A DNA stretch of 64,000 nt, from assembly GCA_027487815.1 (NCBI GenBank), contig JAIYCW010000089.1:1-64000 (forward strand), in the 5' to 3' direction. The first letter of the stretch is position 1. Every line of letters starts with the position of its first letter. The translations under genes and the position numbers were made by a program. Below the pieces are notes generated by a model, which made no database searches, had not been told where the DNA came from, and was given only the letters and a program-made list of their open reading frames with translations. This document shows positions 18,318 to 27,724 of this stretch, in pieces. Source of the DNA: Burkholderiales bacterium (lineage in GTDB: Bacteria; Pseudomonadota; Gammaproteobacteria; Burkholderiales; Burkholderiaceae_E).

Positions 18318-20282
18318 ATGAATTCCACACCCGAAACTTCCAGCGCCCAGACCATGGGTTTTCAAACTGAGGTCAAGCAGTTGCTTCGCCTCATGATTCA
18401 TTCGCTTTACAGCAATCGTGAAATTTTCCTGCGTGAGTTGATCTCCAATGCCTCGGATGCCTGCGACAAGCTGCGCTTTGAAGCACTTGAAAAGCCTGAG
18501 CTCTGGCAATCCGCAGGCAAGGCCGATTCGGAACTGGCAATCGATATCTCCTTTGACAAACAGGCCCGCACGATCACCCTGCGAGATAACGGCATCGGCA
18601 TGTCGCGCGAAGAGGCGGTGAGCAACCTGGGCACCATCGCGCGCTCTGGCACCCGCGAGTTCTTTACCAACCTTTCTGGTGACCAGGCCAAGGATGCCCA
18701 GCTGATCGGTCAGTTTGGCGTGGGGTTTTATTCCTCGTTCATCGTTGCGCAGCAAGTGGTCGTGCGCAGTCTGCGTGCAGGGTTGCCGGCCTCTGAGGGT
18801 GTGATTTGGCGCTCTGAAGGGGATGGAGAATTTAGCGTTGAAACTGCTGAGGTCGAGCGGCGCGGTACTGAGATCACCCTATTTTTGCGGGCGAATGCCG
18901 AAGAGACTGGGACCGAGGATGGTGCTGGCGAATCGTTTGACGACCTGCTTTCAAACTGGAAGTTGCGCGAGATCATTACCCGCTATTCGGACCATATCTC
19001 CATTCCGATTCGCATGGCCAAGGAGCGTTGGGATGCTGAGAAAAGCGCTTATGTGGATACCGGCGAAATCGAGGTCATCAACCAGGCCAGTGCGTTGTGG
19101 ACCCGTTCGAAATCAGACGTCACTGAGGAGCAGTATCAGGAGTTTTACAAGCAGCTCACTCGCGATCAGACCGCGCCATTGAGCTATACCCACAATCGTG
19201 TGGAAGGTCGCTCGGAATACACCCAGTTGCTTTACATTCCGGCCACTGCGCCATTTGATCTTTGGGATCGTCAGCAGCGCCGGGGCATCAAGCTCTATGT
19301 GAAGCGTGTCTTCATCATGGATGACGCCGAGCAGCTGATGCCTACCTACTTGCGCTTTGTGCGCGGGGTGATCGACTCCAGCGATCTGCCTTTGAATGTG
19401 TCTCGGGAGATTCTTCAGGAGTCGCGCGATGTGCGCGTGATTCGCGAGGGCAGCACCAAGCGTGTGCTCAGCATGATTGAAGACCTGGCTGAAAATCAGG
19501 CCGATAAATATGTCGAGTTCTGGAAGTTATTTGGGCAGGTGCTCAAAGAAGGGGTGGGCGAGGATTTTGCCAATCAGGCTCGCCTGCTCAAGTTGCTCCG
19601 GTTTGCCTCCACCAGCGACACCAGCGCTGCACAGTCGGTTAGTTTTGCTCAATATCTTGAGCGGATGAAACCCGAGCAAAAAGCGATTTACTACGTGACT
19701 GGCGAGAGTTATGCCGCAGCTGTGGGCAGTCCGCATCTTGAAGTGTTTCGCAGCAAGGGCATTGAAGTCCTTGTGCTCACGGATCGGGTTGATGAGTGGA
19801 TGCTGTCCTTTGTGCAGGAGTTTGAAGGCAAGCAAGTCATGTCCGTGGCTCGCGGCGGCCTGGATCTGGGTGAACTTGAAGATGCCGAGGAAAAGGCGCA
19901 GGCTGAAAAAGTGTCAGAGGAGTTCAAGCCACTGGCGCAGGCGGTGAAAGAGCGACTTGGCGACAAGGTCAAGGATGTGCGCATCACGCACCGCCTCACG
20001 GATTCCCCCGCTTGCCTGGTGGCCGATGAGGGCGATATCAGCGGGCATCTTGAGCGATTGCTCAAGCAAGCCGGGCAGAAGGCGCCGGAGCGCAAGCCGA
20101 TTCTTGAGCTTAATCCAAAGCATCCTCTGGTTAGTCAGTTGCTCAATGAGCCGGCAAAAACCTCCGCCTGGGCGCCAATTCTTTTCGATCAGGCACTCCT
20201 GGCCGAGGGCGGGCAGCTGGAAGATCCAGCAGCTTTCGTAAAGCGCCTGAATGATTTGATGGTGGGTCTTGCCCAGCGCTAA
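18318..20282 (+). CDS. htpG: Chaperone protein HtpG (bacterial Hsp90)
   Basis: A 654-residue ATP-dependent cytoplasmic chaperone, slightly longer than the roughly 625 of E. coli. The N-terminal GHKL nucleotide-binding domain shows [41 protein letters not shown] and [13 protein letters not shown]. The middle domain carries the conserved [13 protein letters not shown]-type motif, here [18 protein letters not shown], and the C-terminal dimerisation region follows. A sigma-32 promoter lies 70 bp upstream, consistent with heat induction. The 3' end overlaps the following methyltransferase-like gene, or abuts it if that gene starts at GTG 20287. Confidence 0.97.
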   Translation: MNSTPETSSAQTMGFQTEVKQLLRLMIHSLYSNREIFLRELISNASDACDKLRFEALEKPELWQSAGKADSELAIDISFDKQARTITLRDNGIGMSREEAVSNLGTIARSGTREFFTNLSGDQAKDAQLIGQFGVGFYSSFIVAQQVVVRSLRAGLPASEGVIWRSEGDGEFSVETAEVERRGTEITLFLRANAEETGTEDGAGESFDDLLSNWKLREIITRYSDHISIPIRMAKERWDAEKSAYVDTGEIEVINQASALWTRSKSDVTEEQYQEFYKQLTRDQTAPLSYTHNRVEGRSEYTQLLYIPATAPFDLWDRQQRRGIKLYVKRVFIMDDAEQLMPTYLRFVRGVIDSSDLPLNVSREILQESRDVRVIREGSTKRVLSMIEDLAENQADKYVEFWKLFGQVLKEGVGEDFANQARLLKLLRFASTSDTSAAQSVSFAQYLERMKPEQKAIYYVTGESYAAAVGSPHLEVFRSKGIEVLVLTDRVDEWMLSFVQEFEGKQVMSVARGGLDLGELEDAEEKAQAEKVSEEFKPLAQAVKERLGDKVKDVRITHRLTDSPACLVADEGDISGHLERLLKQAGQKAPERKPILELNPKHPLVSQLLNEPAKTSAWAPILFDQALLAEGGQLEDPAAFVKRLNDLMVGLAQR

Positions 20283-20997
20283 ATCGGTGCAGGCGAGCCT
20301 CACCCTGTCGGAATCCGATGGGGTGAGATGCCTGCATTTTGACAGCCCGTGGATTCAGGGGGCGATGAGCCTGGAGGACCCCTACGCTCTGGTCCTGGAT
20401 TACACACACAACATGATGGCAGGCCTATTGCTCAAGCCCGAGCCCCGCAGTTTTCTGCAGCTCGGTCTGGGCGCAGCCAGCCTGACCAAGGCTTGTTACA
20501 AGCTTTTTCCGCGCGCGCGCATCACCGCCGTGGATAACAGTGAAGCTGTGATTGCCTACACCCACCAGCACTTCAAATGTCCGCGGCCTAACCGGCGACT
20601 CAGCATCGAGTGTGCCGATGCTCAAACCTATCTGCGCTCAACCGAGCAGGTATTCGACATGATGCATGTCGACCTCTACGACGCAGCAGCCTCGGGACCA
20701 GTCTATGGAAGCCTGGGGTTTTATCGTTTGTGCGCCAAGCGTCTTGCGCCGGGTGGTGTGTTCGCAGTGAATCTTTTTGGGCATCGCGCTCAATTTGGCC
20801 AGCAGCTTAGTCGCTTGGTGCAGGCTTTCGACGGACCGATCTTGCCCCTGAAAGCTACCCCGGCGGGCAATGTTGTAGTACTCGCCACCCATCGCGATCC
20901 GCCCATAGCAAGCTTGCGGGACCTGCGCTTGCGAGCCCGGGCTTTACGCGAAGCTCACGGCTGGGATACCCGGGCCTGGCCTGAAGCGCTAACCTGA
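20269..20997 (+). CDS. Spermidine-synthase-like SAM-fold protein
   Basis: About 242 residues with the Rossmann-like fold of the polyamine synthase family. Visible are the nucleotide loop [20 protein letters not shown], the acidic end of strand 2 in [20 protein letters not shown], and [11 protein letters not shown] where the second acidic group of SpeE-like proteins lies. The characteristic synthase motif with paired catalytic Asp is incomplete, so it may transfer a methyl group or use another amine. The start is uncertain: TTG 20269 overlaps htpG by 14 bp, while GTG 20287 begins 4 bp after its stop and is equally plausible. Function unknown beyond the fold. Confidence 0.7.
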   Translation: MPSAKSVQASLTLSESDGVRCLHFDSPWIQGAMSLEDPYALVLDYTHNMMAGLLLKPEPRSFLQLGLGAASLTKACYKLFPRARITAVDNSEAVIAYTHQHFKCPRPNRRLSIECADAQTYLRSTEQVFDMMHVDLYDAAASGPVYGSLGFYRLCAKRLAPGGVFAVNLFGHRAQFGQQLSRLVQAFDGPILPLKATPAGNVVVLATHRDPPIASLRDLRLRARALREAHGWDTRAWPEALT

Positions 20998-21110
20998 AGC
21001 TCCTCCGTACTGCGTAGTGAGGCAGGGTCAGCTTGCCGTTGATAGTGGCCGGGGGTGACTTTGGTCGGCTTGAGCTTGTCGCCCGGTTGTCGGCCGCTCA
21101 TCCTGCCAAG

Positions 21111-22952
21111 ATGACCACTGCCGCGCCTGCCCGCTTAGCCCAAGCTTCGTCCATTTCACTTGGCCAGCCTGGCCAACGCCTGCATCTCGCCGATCTGTTG
21201 CCAGGTCTGGCCCAAGACGGGTTGATCAGCGCCGAGGATGCACAGCGCATGGGGCAATACGCCCGGCTGTCGAACGCTGATGTTCACCCACTGGTGAATC
21301 TTGCTCAACGCAATCTGATCATCCCGGGTGAGCATGGGCGCAGTCTCGATATCGATACGCTGGTGCAATGGCTGGCCCGGCAGGTGAATCTTCCCTATGT
21401 GCATATCGACCCCCTCAAGGTTGAGCTGGGAAAAATCTCCGAGGTGATGTCGAGCCAATATGCAACTCGCTGGCGGATATTGCCGATTGAAGTGCGTGCT
21501 GGCGAAGTGGTGGTTGCTACCGCCGAACCCTTTGTAACCGAATGGGTTGCCGAGCTCACTGGCCTCATGCGGCGCGATGTACGGGTGGTGATTGCCAATC
21601 CGCAGGACATCTCGCGCTATATCGTTGAGTTTTTCAGTCTGGCCAAGTCGGTTCGCGATGCGCACAAACTGAGTACGGCCAATCCAGCCCAGAATCTTGA
21701 ACAGCTGGTTGAGATGGGGCGTTCCGGCAAGAACGTCGATGCCAACGATCAGCAAATCGTCACGATTGTGGATTGGCTTTGGCAATACGCTTTTGACCAG
21801 CGTGCGAGTGATATCCATCTCGAACCGCGTCGTGAAACCGGAGTGATCCGCTTCAGGATTGATGGCATGTTGCACAACGTCTATCGCCTGCCACCTTCCG
21901 TGTTGGCCGCCATGACCAGTCGCATCAAGCTTCTGGGTCGAATGGATGTGGTCGAGAAAAGGCGGCCGCTGGATGGGCGGATCAAGACCCGCACAGCCGA
22001 AGGCAAGGAGATTGAGCTGCGCCTTTCGACCTTGCCGACCGCCTTTGGCGAAAAAATGGTGATGCGGATTTTTGATCCGGAAGTGCTGGTGCGCAGCTTT
22101 CATGAATTGGGCTTTGCCGATGAAGAGCTCAAGGTTTGGCGCGACATGACCGCCCGGCCCAACGGCATCATCCTGGTGACTGGCCCCACCGGCTCAGGCA
22201 AGACCACCACCCTTTACACCACCCTCAAGCAGCTGGCCACCGAAGAGGTCAATGTATGTACGGTGGAAGACCCCATCGAGATGGTGGAGCCCAGCTTCAA
22301 CCAGATGCAAGTGCAGGCCTCAATTGATCTGGATTTTGCGCAAGGCGTTCGCGCCTTGATGCGTCAGGATCCAGACATCATCATGGTGGGCGAGATTCGC
22401 GATCTCGAGACCGCGAATATGGCGATTCAAGCCGCGCTTACCGGGCACCTGGTGCTATCAACCTTGCACACCAACGATGCGCCTTCAGCGATCACCCGGC
22501 TGCTGGATATAGGCGTGCCCGCGTATCTGCTCAACGCCACGGTAATTGGCGTAATGGCTCAGCGGCTGGTGCGTACGTTGTGCGGCAGTTGCAAGGCGCC
22601 TGTGGACCTTGCGGATGAATCCAGCCACGAAATTCACGCGCACACCACCCAGTGGAAACAACTGATCCGCCCCTTCAAGGCCGCCTTGCCCAAGCGCATA
22701 TATCGTCCGGTGGGCTGCCTGGAATGCCGCATGACCGGCTACAAGGGCCGCACCGGGCTTTACGAACTGCTGGTGCTAAGTGATGAACTGCGCGAGCTGA
22801 TTGACTCGACCCCCGACCTGCGCAAAATTCGCGCAAAGGCGATGCAGGACGGACTCAAGCCGCTGCGTCTATCAGGCGCACAGAAGATTGCACAGGGGCA
22901 AACGACTTTTGAGGAAGTGCTCAAAGCCGCCCCGACCATGGGCGACTATTAG
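21111..22952 (+). CDS. GspE/PulE-family secretion or pilus ATPase (orphan)
   Basis: A 613-residue hexameric ATPase of the type II secretion/type IV pilus group. An N-terminal MshEN/GspE-N domain spans about residues 60-170. The ATPase core has Walker A GPTGSGKT at 358-365, an Asp box around TVEDPIEM, Walker B DIIMVGEIRD and a His box HLVLSTLHTNDAPSA. The zinc-binding tetracysteine of GspE/PilB is complete (C490, C493, C535, C538). ATG 21111 was chosen; a TTG at 21033 would add 26 residues unlike the family. No gsp or pil genes accompany it and the next gene is convergent, so it is an orphan in this window. Confidence 0.88.
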   Translation: MTTAAPARLAQASSISLGQPGQRLHLADLLPGLAQDGLISAEDAQRMGQYARLSNADVHPLVNLAQRNLIIPGEHGRSLDIDTLVQWLARQVNLPYVHIDPLKVELGKISEVMSSQYATRWRILPIEVRAGEVVVATAEPFVTEWVAELTGLMRRDVRVVIANPQDISRYIVEFFSLAKSVRDAHKLSTANPAQNLEQLVEMGRSGKNVDANDQQIVTIVDWLWQYAFDQRASDIHLEPRRETGVIRFRIDGMLHNVYRLPPSVLAAMTSRIKLLGRMDVVEKRRPLDGRIKTRTAEGKEIELRLSTLPTAFGEKMVMRIFDPEVLVRSFHELGFADEELKVWRDMTARPNGIILVTGPTGSGKTTTLYTTLKQLATEEVNVCTVEDPIEMVEPSFNQMQVQASIDLDFAQGVRALMRQDPDIIMVGEIRDLETANMAIQAALTGHLVLSTLHTNDAPSAITRLLDIGVPAYLLNATVIGVMAQRLVRTLCGSCKAPVDLADESSHEIHAHTTQWKQLIRPFKAALPKRIYRPVGCLECRMTGYKGRTGLYELLVLSDELRELIDSTPDLRKIRAKAMQDGLKPLRLSGAQKIAQGQTTFEEVLKAAPTMGDY

Positions 22953-22963
22953 CACCGCTTGGT

Positions 22964-23647
22964 TCACTCCATCTCGGTGAAGCCAACAAAGGTGGTTGCT
23001 TCCTCAACCGTCTTGCGTGTGGAAACCACCGCGTTGGCAGGAAAATTATGGTCAGGCCAGCCCAAAGCAATGGCCTTCATGATGACCTGATCCGCTGCAA
23101 TTCCCGCGCACTCGCGCACGACCGGCGACTGCATAATGCCCTGGCTGTTGATGACAGCCCCCAACCCACGCGACCATGCTGCATTGACGAATGCCGTGGT
23201 TACGGCCCCGCAATCAAAGGCTGTGTCGTCGTGGGCGGCCAAAATCCGATCGTAGGTAACAATCACACATACTGGCGCATCGAACTGCCGAAAGCCTCTT
23301 AACACCCAGTCTTGCCGCTGCTCCTTGTCATCACGGGCAATGCCCATCGCGCTGAATAGTTGCTTGGCGACGCCAACTTGGCGCTCGCGATGAATACCTT
23401 CAAAAGGGTCACCAATACGAAACTCCCGGGAATGGGGCACGCCAGCGAGGTTTCGTTCGGTATTGCCCCTTCGGATGCGATCCAAAGGCGCCCCGGTAAT
23501 GACGTAAAAGTTCCAAGGTTGGGTGTTCATCGAGGATGGAGCACGCATCGCAATCGCGAGGATTTCCTTGATCAGCTTTATTGGAACGGGTTCGGCCGTA
23601 TAGCCCCGAATGCTGCGGCGGCCAAGAACAACATCATCAAAATTCAT
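22964..23647 (-). CDS. Nitroreductase-family flavoprotein
   Basis: A 227-residue FMN-dependent oxidoreductase. The N-terminal VVLGRRSIRGYTAEPVP contains the RRSIR phosphate-binding motif, followed by AMRAPSSMNTQPWNFYVITG (FMN contacts) and, near the end, GLGAVINSQGIMQSP and KAIALGWPDHNFPAN. This layout is the NfsB/PnbA-like nitroreductase fold, active as a dimer with NAD(P)H. The substrate cannot be inferred. It is convergent with the GspE-like gene (11 bp between stops). Its 60-bp upstream gap contains a small inverted repeat, GTAAC-CTC-GTTAC, at 23669-23681. Confidence 0.85.
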   Translation of the reverse strand: MNFDDVVLGRRSIRGYTAEPVPIKLIKEILAIAMRAPSSMNTQPWNFYVITGAPLDRIRRGNTERNLAGVPHSREFRIGDPFEGIHRERQVGVAKQLFSAMGIARDDKEQRQDWVLRGFRQFDAPVCVIVTYDRILAAHDDTAFDCGAVTTAFVNAAWSRGLGAVINSQGIMQSPVVRECAGIAADQVIMKAIALGWPDHNFPANAVVSTRKTVEEATTFVGFTEME

Positions 23648-23707
23648 CTTTAGATTCCAAAGCCACGAGTAACCTCGTTACACCGATCGCTGAAAAGCCC
23701 CGGAAGC

Positions 23708-24883
23708 TTACTTGCTCAAATCGCGCATGGCCCGCTCAAGGCCTTGCAAGGTGATTGGATACATCCGGTTGGACAGCACCTGCTTGATCACCGAGATCGA
23801 TTGACGATACTCCCAGACCCCTTCAGGCTCGGGATTAAGCCAGGCGAATTTCGGAAAGCGCTCCACCAGCCGACGCAGCCATACCGCACCGGCTTCTTCA
23901 TTGTTGTACTCCACCGAGCCACCGGGCTGCAGGATCTCATAGGGGCTCATCGTGGCATCACCCACAAAGATCAATCGATAGTCGTTATTGAACTTGCGGA
24001 TGATGTCCCAGGTTGGGAAACGTTCGCTATGCCGGCGGCGATTATGCTTCCACAAAAAATCATAGACGCAGTTATGGAAGTAGAAGAACTCCATGTGCTT
24101 GAACTCGGTCTTGGCCGCCGAAAACAACTCTTCGGTTTGCTTGATATGGTCATCCATCGTGCCGCCCACATCCAGCAGCATCAATACCTTAATGGTGTTA
24201 TGCCGCTCGGGTTGCATCTTGATATCAAGATACCCGGCATTGCGGGCGGTGTTTGCAATCGTGCCATCCAGATCAAGCTCGTCCTCCGCACCTTCGCGGG
24301 CAAACTTACGCAACCGGCGCAAGGCGATCTTGATGTTGCGCGTGCCCAGTTCGATTTGGTCGTCGTAATCCCGATAGGCGCGCTGCTCCCACACTTTGAC
24401 CGCCGTGCGATTGCCCGCCGAGGGCCCACCTACCCGAATTCCTTCAGGATTAAAGCCGCCATTGCCAAAGGGTGACGTGCCGTTGGTGCCAATCCATTTG
24501 TTGCCACCTTCGTGACGCTTCTTTTGCTCGTCCATCAACTCCTTGAGACGTGCCATGAGCTTATCCAGCCCGCCCATCGCTTCGATGGCGGCTTTTTCTT
24601 CAGCCGTGAATTCGCGCTGAAACTGACGCTTGAGCCAATCCAGTGGCACTTCAAGATCCAGGGTTGGCAAAGCCGAAACCCCTTTGAAGTAAGCGCCAAA
24701 GGCCTTGTCGAATTTATCGAAGTTGCGCTCATCTTTCACCAGGGTAGCGCGCGCGAGGAAGTAGAACTCGTCAATCGACGGGCCGATCACATTCGCGCCC
24801 ATCGCTTCGAGGAGCATCAGATATTCCTTGATCGACACCGGAAGCTTGGCGGTGCGTAATGTCTGGAAGAAATCAATCAGCAT
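23708..24883 (-). CDS. VWA domain protein (CoxE-like), partner of MoxR ATPase
   Basis: A 391-residue cytoplasmic protein. The first 200 residues are helical and charged (AEEKAAIEAMGGLDKLMARL), and a von Willebrand factor A domain occupies the second half. The metal-site (MIDAS) segment reads LLDVGGTMDDHI, so the usual D-x-S-x-S is D-x-G-x-T, a variant seen in this family. MoxR/VWA pairs act as chaperone-like complexes that remodel or metallate target enzymes. The partner MoxR gene lies upstream on the same strand, with an acetyltransferase and an SMR gene between. Confidence 0.82.
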   Translation of the reverse strand: MLIDFFQTLRTAKLPVSIKEYLMLLEAMGANVIGPSIDEFYFLARATLVKDERNFDKFDKAFGAYFKGVSALPTLDLEVPLDWLKRQFQREFTAEEKAAIEAMGGLDKLMARLKELMDEQKKRHEGGNKWIGTNGTSPFGNGGFNPEGIRVGGPSAGNRTAVKVWEQRAYRDYDDQIELGTRNIKIALRRLRKFAREGAEDELDLDGTIANTARNAGYLDIKMQPERHNTIKVLMLLDVGGTMDDHIKQTEELFSAAKTEFKHMEFFYFHNCVYDFLWKHNRRRHSERFPTWDIIRKFNNDYRLIFVGDATMSPYEILQPGGSVEYNNEEAGAVWLRRLVERFPKFAWLNPEPEGVWEYRQSISVIKQVLSNRMYPITLQGLERAMRDLSK

Positions 24884-24898
24884 CTCAAGTCCTTTAAC

Positions 24899-25255
24899 CT
24901 AGCCCGTTTGCCTGGTGGACCATGCCAACCCGGCCACACCCAAAATGATCAAACCAATCGAAGCGATTTTCAAGAGGCTCACTGGTTCGCGGAAATAGCT
25001 CATCCCGATAATCGCTACCAACACAGCACCCACGCCGCACCAAACGGCATAAGTCAGCGACATGTCCAGTTTGCGCAATGCCAGGGTATTGCATGCAAAG
25101 GCACACGCGAAAAACACAAACATCAGCACCGAGGGCAAGAGCTGCTGAAACCCGCGAGACAACTTCATGCAGGTGGTGCCAGCCACTTCGAACAGGATCG
25201 CCGCAGACAAAAACATCCAGGCCAGGGCGGTGCTTCCTGAAGCGCTTGCAAGCAT
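24899..25255 (-). CDS. Small multidrug resistance (SMR) family transporter
   Basis: A 118-residue, four-helix inner-membrane protein. Helix 1 contains the membrane glutamate of the SMR family (LSAAILFEVAGTTCMKLS). The motifs GFQQLLPSVLMF, LDMSLTYAVWCGVGAVLVAIIG and IGLIILGVAGLAW follow EmrE/SugE/Gdx order. Members export quaternary cations or guanidinium as antiparallel dimers. The ATG at 25255 begins just before helix 1 and lies 2 bp after the stop of the acetyltransferase gene, implying translational coupling. It precedes the VWA gene by 15 bp. Confidence 0.88.
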   Translation of the reverse strand: MLASASGSTALAWMFLSAAILFEVAGTTCMKLSRGFQQLLPSVLMFVFFACAFACNTLALRKLDMSLTYAVWCGVGAVLVAIIGMSYFREPVSLLKIASIGLIILGVAGLAWSTRQTG

Positions 25256-25257
25256 GC

Positions 25258-25857
25258 TCAACGGGTCCGACTCAAGCGGTATTGCAAGTGTGCCTTGACT
25301 GTTGGCCACTCGCTTTGAATGATGGAAAACACCACGGTATCGCGCATTGTTCCGTTGGGCGACACAGTGAAGTTACGCAAGATGCCGTCCTGCTTGGCTC
25401 CGAGTTTGAGAATCGCCTCACGCGATTGAAAGTTCATGAAGTGAGTCCGAAACTCCACCGCAATCACATCGAGTTGCTCAAAAGCGTGGGTCAGCAAAAG
25501 CAGCTTGGCCTCGGTGTTAAGCGCGCTGCGCTGGGCACGCTGGGCATACCATGTGGTGCCGATTTCCAGACGCCTGCGGTCGCGCTCGATATTCATATAG
25601 CGGGTGGATCCGACCACATCGCCTTGCGGTTGCCTGCGCACCACAAAGGGCAGGGCGCTGCCTTGATCCTGCAATGCAAGAGCGCTTCGAACCCAGGCTT
25701 CGGTCGCTTCCGGGCTTGGTACGAAGGTGTACCAGTGGCGATGAAGCTCACCATCCTGCGCGGCAAGCTGCAAGTCTGCAACATGATCCAGCGTCAACGG
25801 CTCCAGGCTGACATGCGATCCGCTCAGGCGCAGCGCTTGCGGTGGATAGGCCAACAC
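25258..25857 (-). CDS. GNAT-family N-acetyltransferase, RimJ/RimL-like
   Basis: A 199-residue acetyltransferase starting at GTG 25857. It opens LRLSGSHVSLEPLTLDHVADL, the typical RimJ/RimL/DUF-type beginning. Strand beta-4 is followed by RRRLEIGTTWYAQRAQRSALNTEAKLLL, where the acetyl-CoA pyrophosphate loop lies, and then VEFRTHFMNFQSREAILKLGAKQDGILRNF, the conserved C-terminal pattern of this subgroup. The substrate (a protein N-terminus or a small amine) is not predictable. It sits 10 bp downstream of the MoxR gene and 2 bp upstream of the SMR gene. Confidence 0.85.
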   Translation of the reverse strand: MLAYPPQALRLSGSHVSLEPLTLDHVADLQLAAQDGELHRHWYTFVPSPEATEAWVRSALALQDQGSALPFVVRRQPQGDVVGSTRYMNIERDRRRLEIGTTWYAQRAQRSALNTEAKLLLLTHAFEQLDVIAVEFRTHFMNFQSREAILKLGAKQDGILRNFTVSPNGTMRDTVVFSIIQSEWPTVKAHLQYRLSRTR

Positions 25858-25867
25858 GCTTGAGCTC

Positions 25868-26710
25868 TTAGCGGTTGTGGCGCGCCATAAAAATCAGCCG
25901 CTCAAACAAATGCACGTCCTGCTCATTTTTCAGCAAGGCGCCATGCAAAGGTGGGATCACGGTCTTGTTATCCTGCGAGCGCAATGCCTCGGGCGGGATA
26001 TCCTCAGCCATCAAGAGCTTGAGCCAATCGAGCAGCTCGGAGGTGGATGGCTTTTTCTTCAGACCGGGCAACTCGCGAATCTGAAAGAACGCGTCCATGG
26101 CTTCCTTAAGCAGCGTCTTCTTGAGCTTGGGGAAATGCACATCCACGATAGCCTGCATCGTGTCTTTGTCCGGAAACTTGATGTAATGAAAGAAGCAGCG
26201 GCGCAAAAATGCATCGGGCAACTCTTTTTCATTATTCGATGTGATGATTACCACCGGGCGATGACGCGCCTTGATCAGCTGGCGGGTTTCATACACATAA
26301 AATTCCATGCGATCGATTTCGCGCAACAAGTCGTTGGGAAATTCGATATCGGCTTTGTCGATTTCATCAATCAGCAGCACGACAGGCTTGTCTGCCTCAA
26401 AGGCCTGCCACAACACGCCTTTAACGATGTAGTTGTGAATATCCTTGACCCGCTCATCACCCAATTGCGAATCCCGCAAGCGTGATACTGCGTCGTACTC
26501 ATAAAGACCTTGCTGCGCCTTGGTCGTGGACTTGACATGCCACTGCAACAGCGGCATCCCCAATCCGGCGGCCACCTCTTCGGCCAGCATGGTTTTGCCG
26601 GTGCCGGGCTCTCCCTTGATGAGCAGCGGTCGCTGCAAGGTAATCGCGGCATTGACTGCCAGTTTCAGGTCATCAGTGGCGACGTAACTTGAGGTGCCTT
26701 CAAAGCGCAT
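25868..26710 (-). CDS. MoxR-family AAA+ ATPase
   Basis: A 280-residue AAA+ ATPase of the MoxR group. Walker A is GEPGTGKTMLAEEV at about residues 33-46 and Walker B is VVLLIDEIDKAD. The sensor-1 region ITSNNEKELPDAFLRRCFFH carries the arginine-finger RR. ATG 26710 was chosen because MRFEGTSSYVATDDLKLAVN is the standard family start; longer frames extend upstream without family character. It is the first gene of a minus-strand run MoxR-GNAT-SMR-VWA. Together with the VWA protein it probably matures or remodels an enzyme or complex not encoded here. Confidence 0.93.
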   Translation of the reverse strand: MRFEGTSSYVATDDLKLAVNAAITLQRPLLIKGEPGTGKTMLAEEVAAGLGMPLLQWHVKSTTKAQQGLYEYDAVSRLRDSQLGDERVKDIHNYIVKGVLWQAFEADKPVVLLIDEIDKADIEFPNDLLREIDRMEFYVYETRQLIKARHRPVVIITSNNEKELPDAFLRRCFFHYIKFPDKDTMQAIVDVHFPKLKKTLLKEAMDAFFQIRELPGLKKKPSTSELLDWLKLLMAEDIPPEALRSQDNKTVIPPLHGALLKNEQDVHLFERLIFMARHNR

Positions 26711-26964
26711 GCGTGATCTCATCAAGGGTTGCGTTGGATGGTGAACTCGCTGCACCCCCTGAGGTGGGCCGCCAAAGTTCGTGTTGCAGTATAACCGCGA
26801 GGCCGTAGGCCTGCGCCCATTCATGGTGCACCAAACTGGACGCTACTGTCGAACCAAGCTACACTCTCGGGTGGTGATGCGTTCGATAAAAATAAGCTCT
26901 TATAAACAACCACTTAGCATCCACTCTCGATTTAATTTCCAGTGACTTTTTCAGCATTTAAAGC

Positions 26965-27315
26965 GTGAAGCGTATGGTTCAGTTCAAATTGGCGGCCCAA
27001 TCTGCGGCATTCGTGGCCGCTCTTGGTTCAGTTTTGGTGTTGTTTCCCATAGGCGCCTCGGCGCAGGGCAAAGCTGAAGAGGGTCAAAAGAAGATTTCGA
27101 TGTGCATTGGGTGCCATCAGATCCCAGGTTATAAAGCATCCTTTCCCGTGGTGTATTCGGTGCCCAAGATTTACGGACAATCCGCTAAGTACATCGAGAA
27201 TTCGTTGCAGGCCTACAAGAAAGGCGACCGCAGCCATCCGACAATGCGGGCTATCGCTGGAAGTTTGAGCGATCAGGACATGGCCGATCTGGCGGCCTAC
27301 TACGGCACCAAGTAA
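26965..27315 (+). CDS. Small periplasmic cytochrome c (class I)
   Basis: A 116-residue secreted monohaem cytochrome c. The signal peptide ends around GASAQG. The haem-binding site is CIGCH, and the distal methionine is probably in HPTMRAIAGSLSDQDMADLAAYY, which also gives the conserved C-terminal aromatic helix. It lies 25 bp upstream of a second cytochrome of similar size. The start is GTG 26965 or ATG 26974; neither has a strong ribosome-binding site. The 254-bp gap to the divergent MoxR gene is AT-rich and should hold promoters for both, but no clear -35/-10 pair was found. Confidence 0.88.
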   Translation: MKRMVQFKLAAQSAAFVAALGSVLVLFPIGASAQGKAEEGQKKISMCIGCHQIPGYKASFPVVYSVPKIYGQSAKYIENSLQAYKKGDRSHPTMRAIAGSLSDQDMADLAAYYGTK

Positions 27316-27340
27316 GCCACTTCATTCAGGAATTGTGTTG

Positions 27341-27700
27341 ATGAGTTCAAAATTGAAGACTGTAAAGTTGAAGTCGGCAACAGGCTTGGCGGCAATGTTT
27401 CTGGTACTGGGTCAGGCCCAAGCAGGAGATATCGCAGCAGGCGCGCAAAAGGCCGAGGTTTGTGCGGCCTGCCACGGCAAGGATGGCAACACCCCGATCG
27501 ATCCGTCCTACCCACGGCTGGCTGGTCAGTATCGCGACTTTCTGTACCAGGCTCTGATGGATTACAAGAGCGAGCGCCGCAAAAACGCGATCATGGTTGC
27601 CCAGGCCAAGCAGCTTTCCAAGTCTGATATTGATAATCTGGCGGCTTACTATGCGAGCTTGCCCGGGCAGCTGACCCATAAACGCCCGGTTGCCAAGTAA
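27341..27700 (+). CDS. Small periplasmic cytochrome c (c4/c553-like)
   Basis: A 119-residue monohaem cytochrome c with a signal peptide (ATGLAAMFLVLGQAQAG), haem site CAACHG, conserved PRLAGQYRDFLYQALMDYK and C-terminal SDIDNLAAYYASLPGQL. This arrangement matches one half of cytochrome c4 or a c553-type soluble electron carrier. The start at ATG 27341 follows AGGAA by 9 bp. The pair of cytochromes probably shuttles electrons in the periplasm; no oxidase or dehydrogenase partner is adjacent. It is convergent with the efflux operon, with a hairpin in between. Confidence 0.9.
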   Translation: MSSKLKTVKLKSATGLAAMFLVLGQAQAGDIAAGAQKAEVCAACHGKDGNTPIDPSYPRLAGQYRDFLYQALMDYKSERRKNAIMVAQAKQLSKSDIDNLAAYYASLPGQLTHKRPVAK

Positions 27701-27704
27701 GAAG

Positions 27705-27722
27705 CGGCTTCTTTTGAAGCCG
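27705..27722. terminator. Hairpin between convergent operons
   Basis: CGGCTTC-TTTT-GAAGCCG forms a 7-bp stem with a 4-nt loop in the 24-bp gap between the second cytochrome and the end of the efflux pump gene. It has no U-tract on either strand, so it would be a weak or bidirectional terminator or an mRNA 3'-end stabiliser. Confidence 0.45.
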
Positions 27723-27724
27723 TC

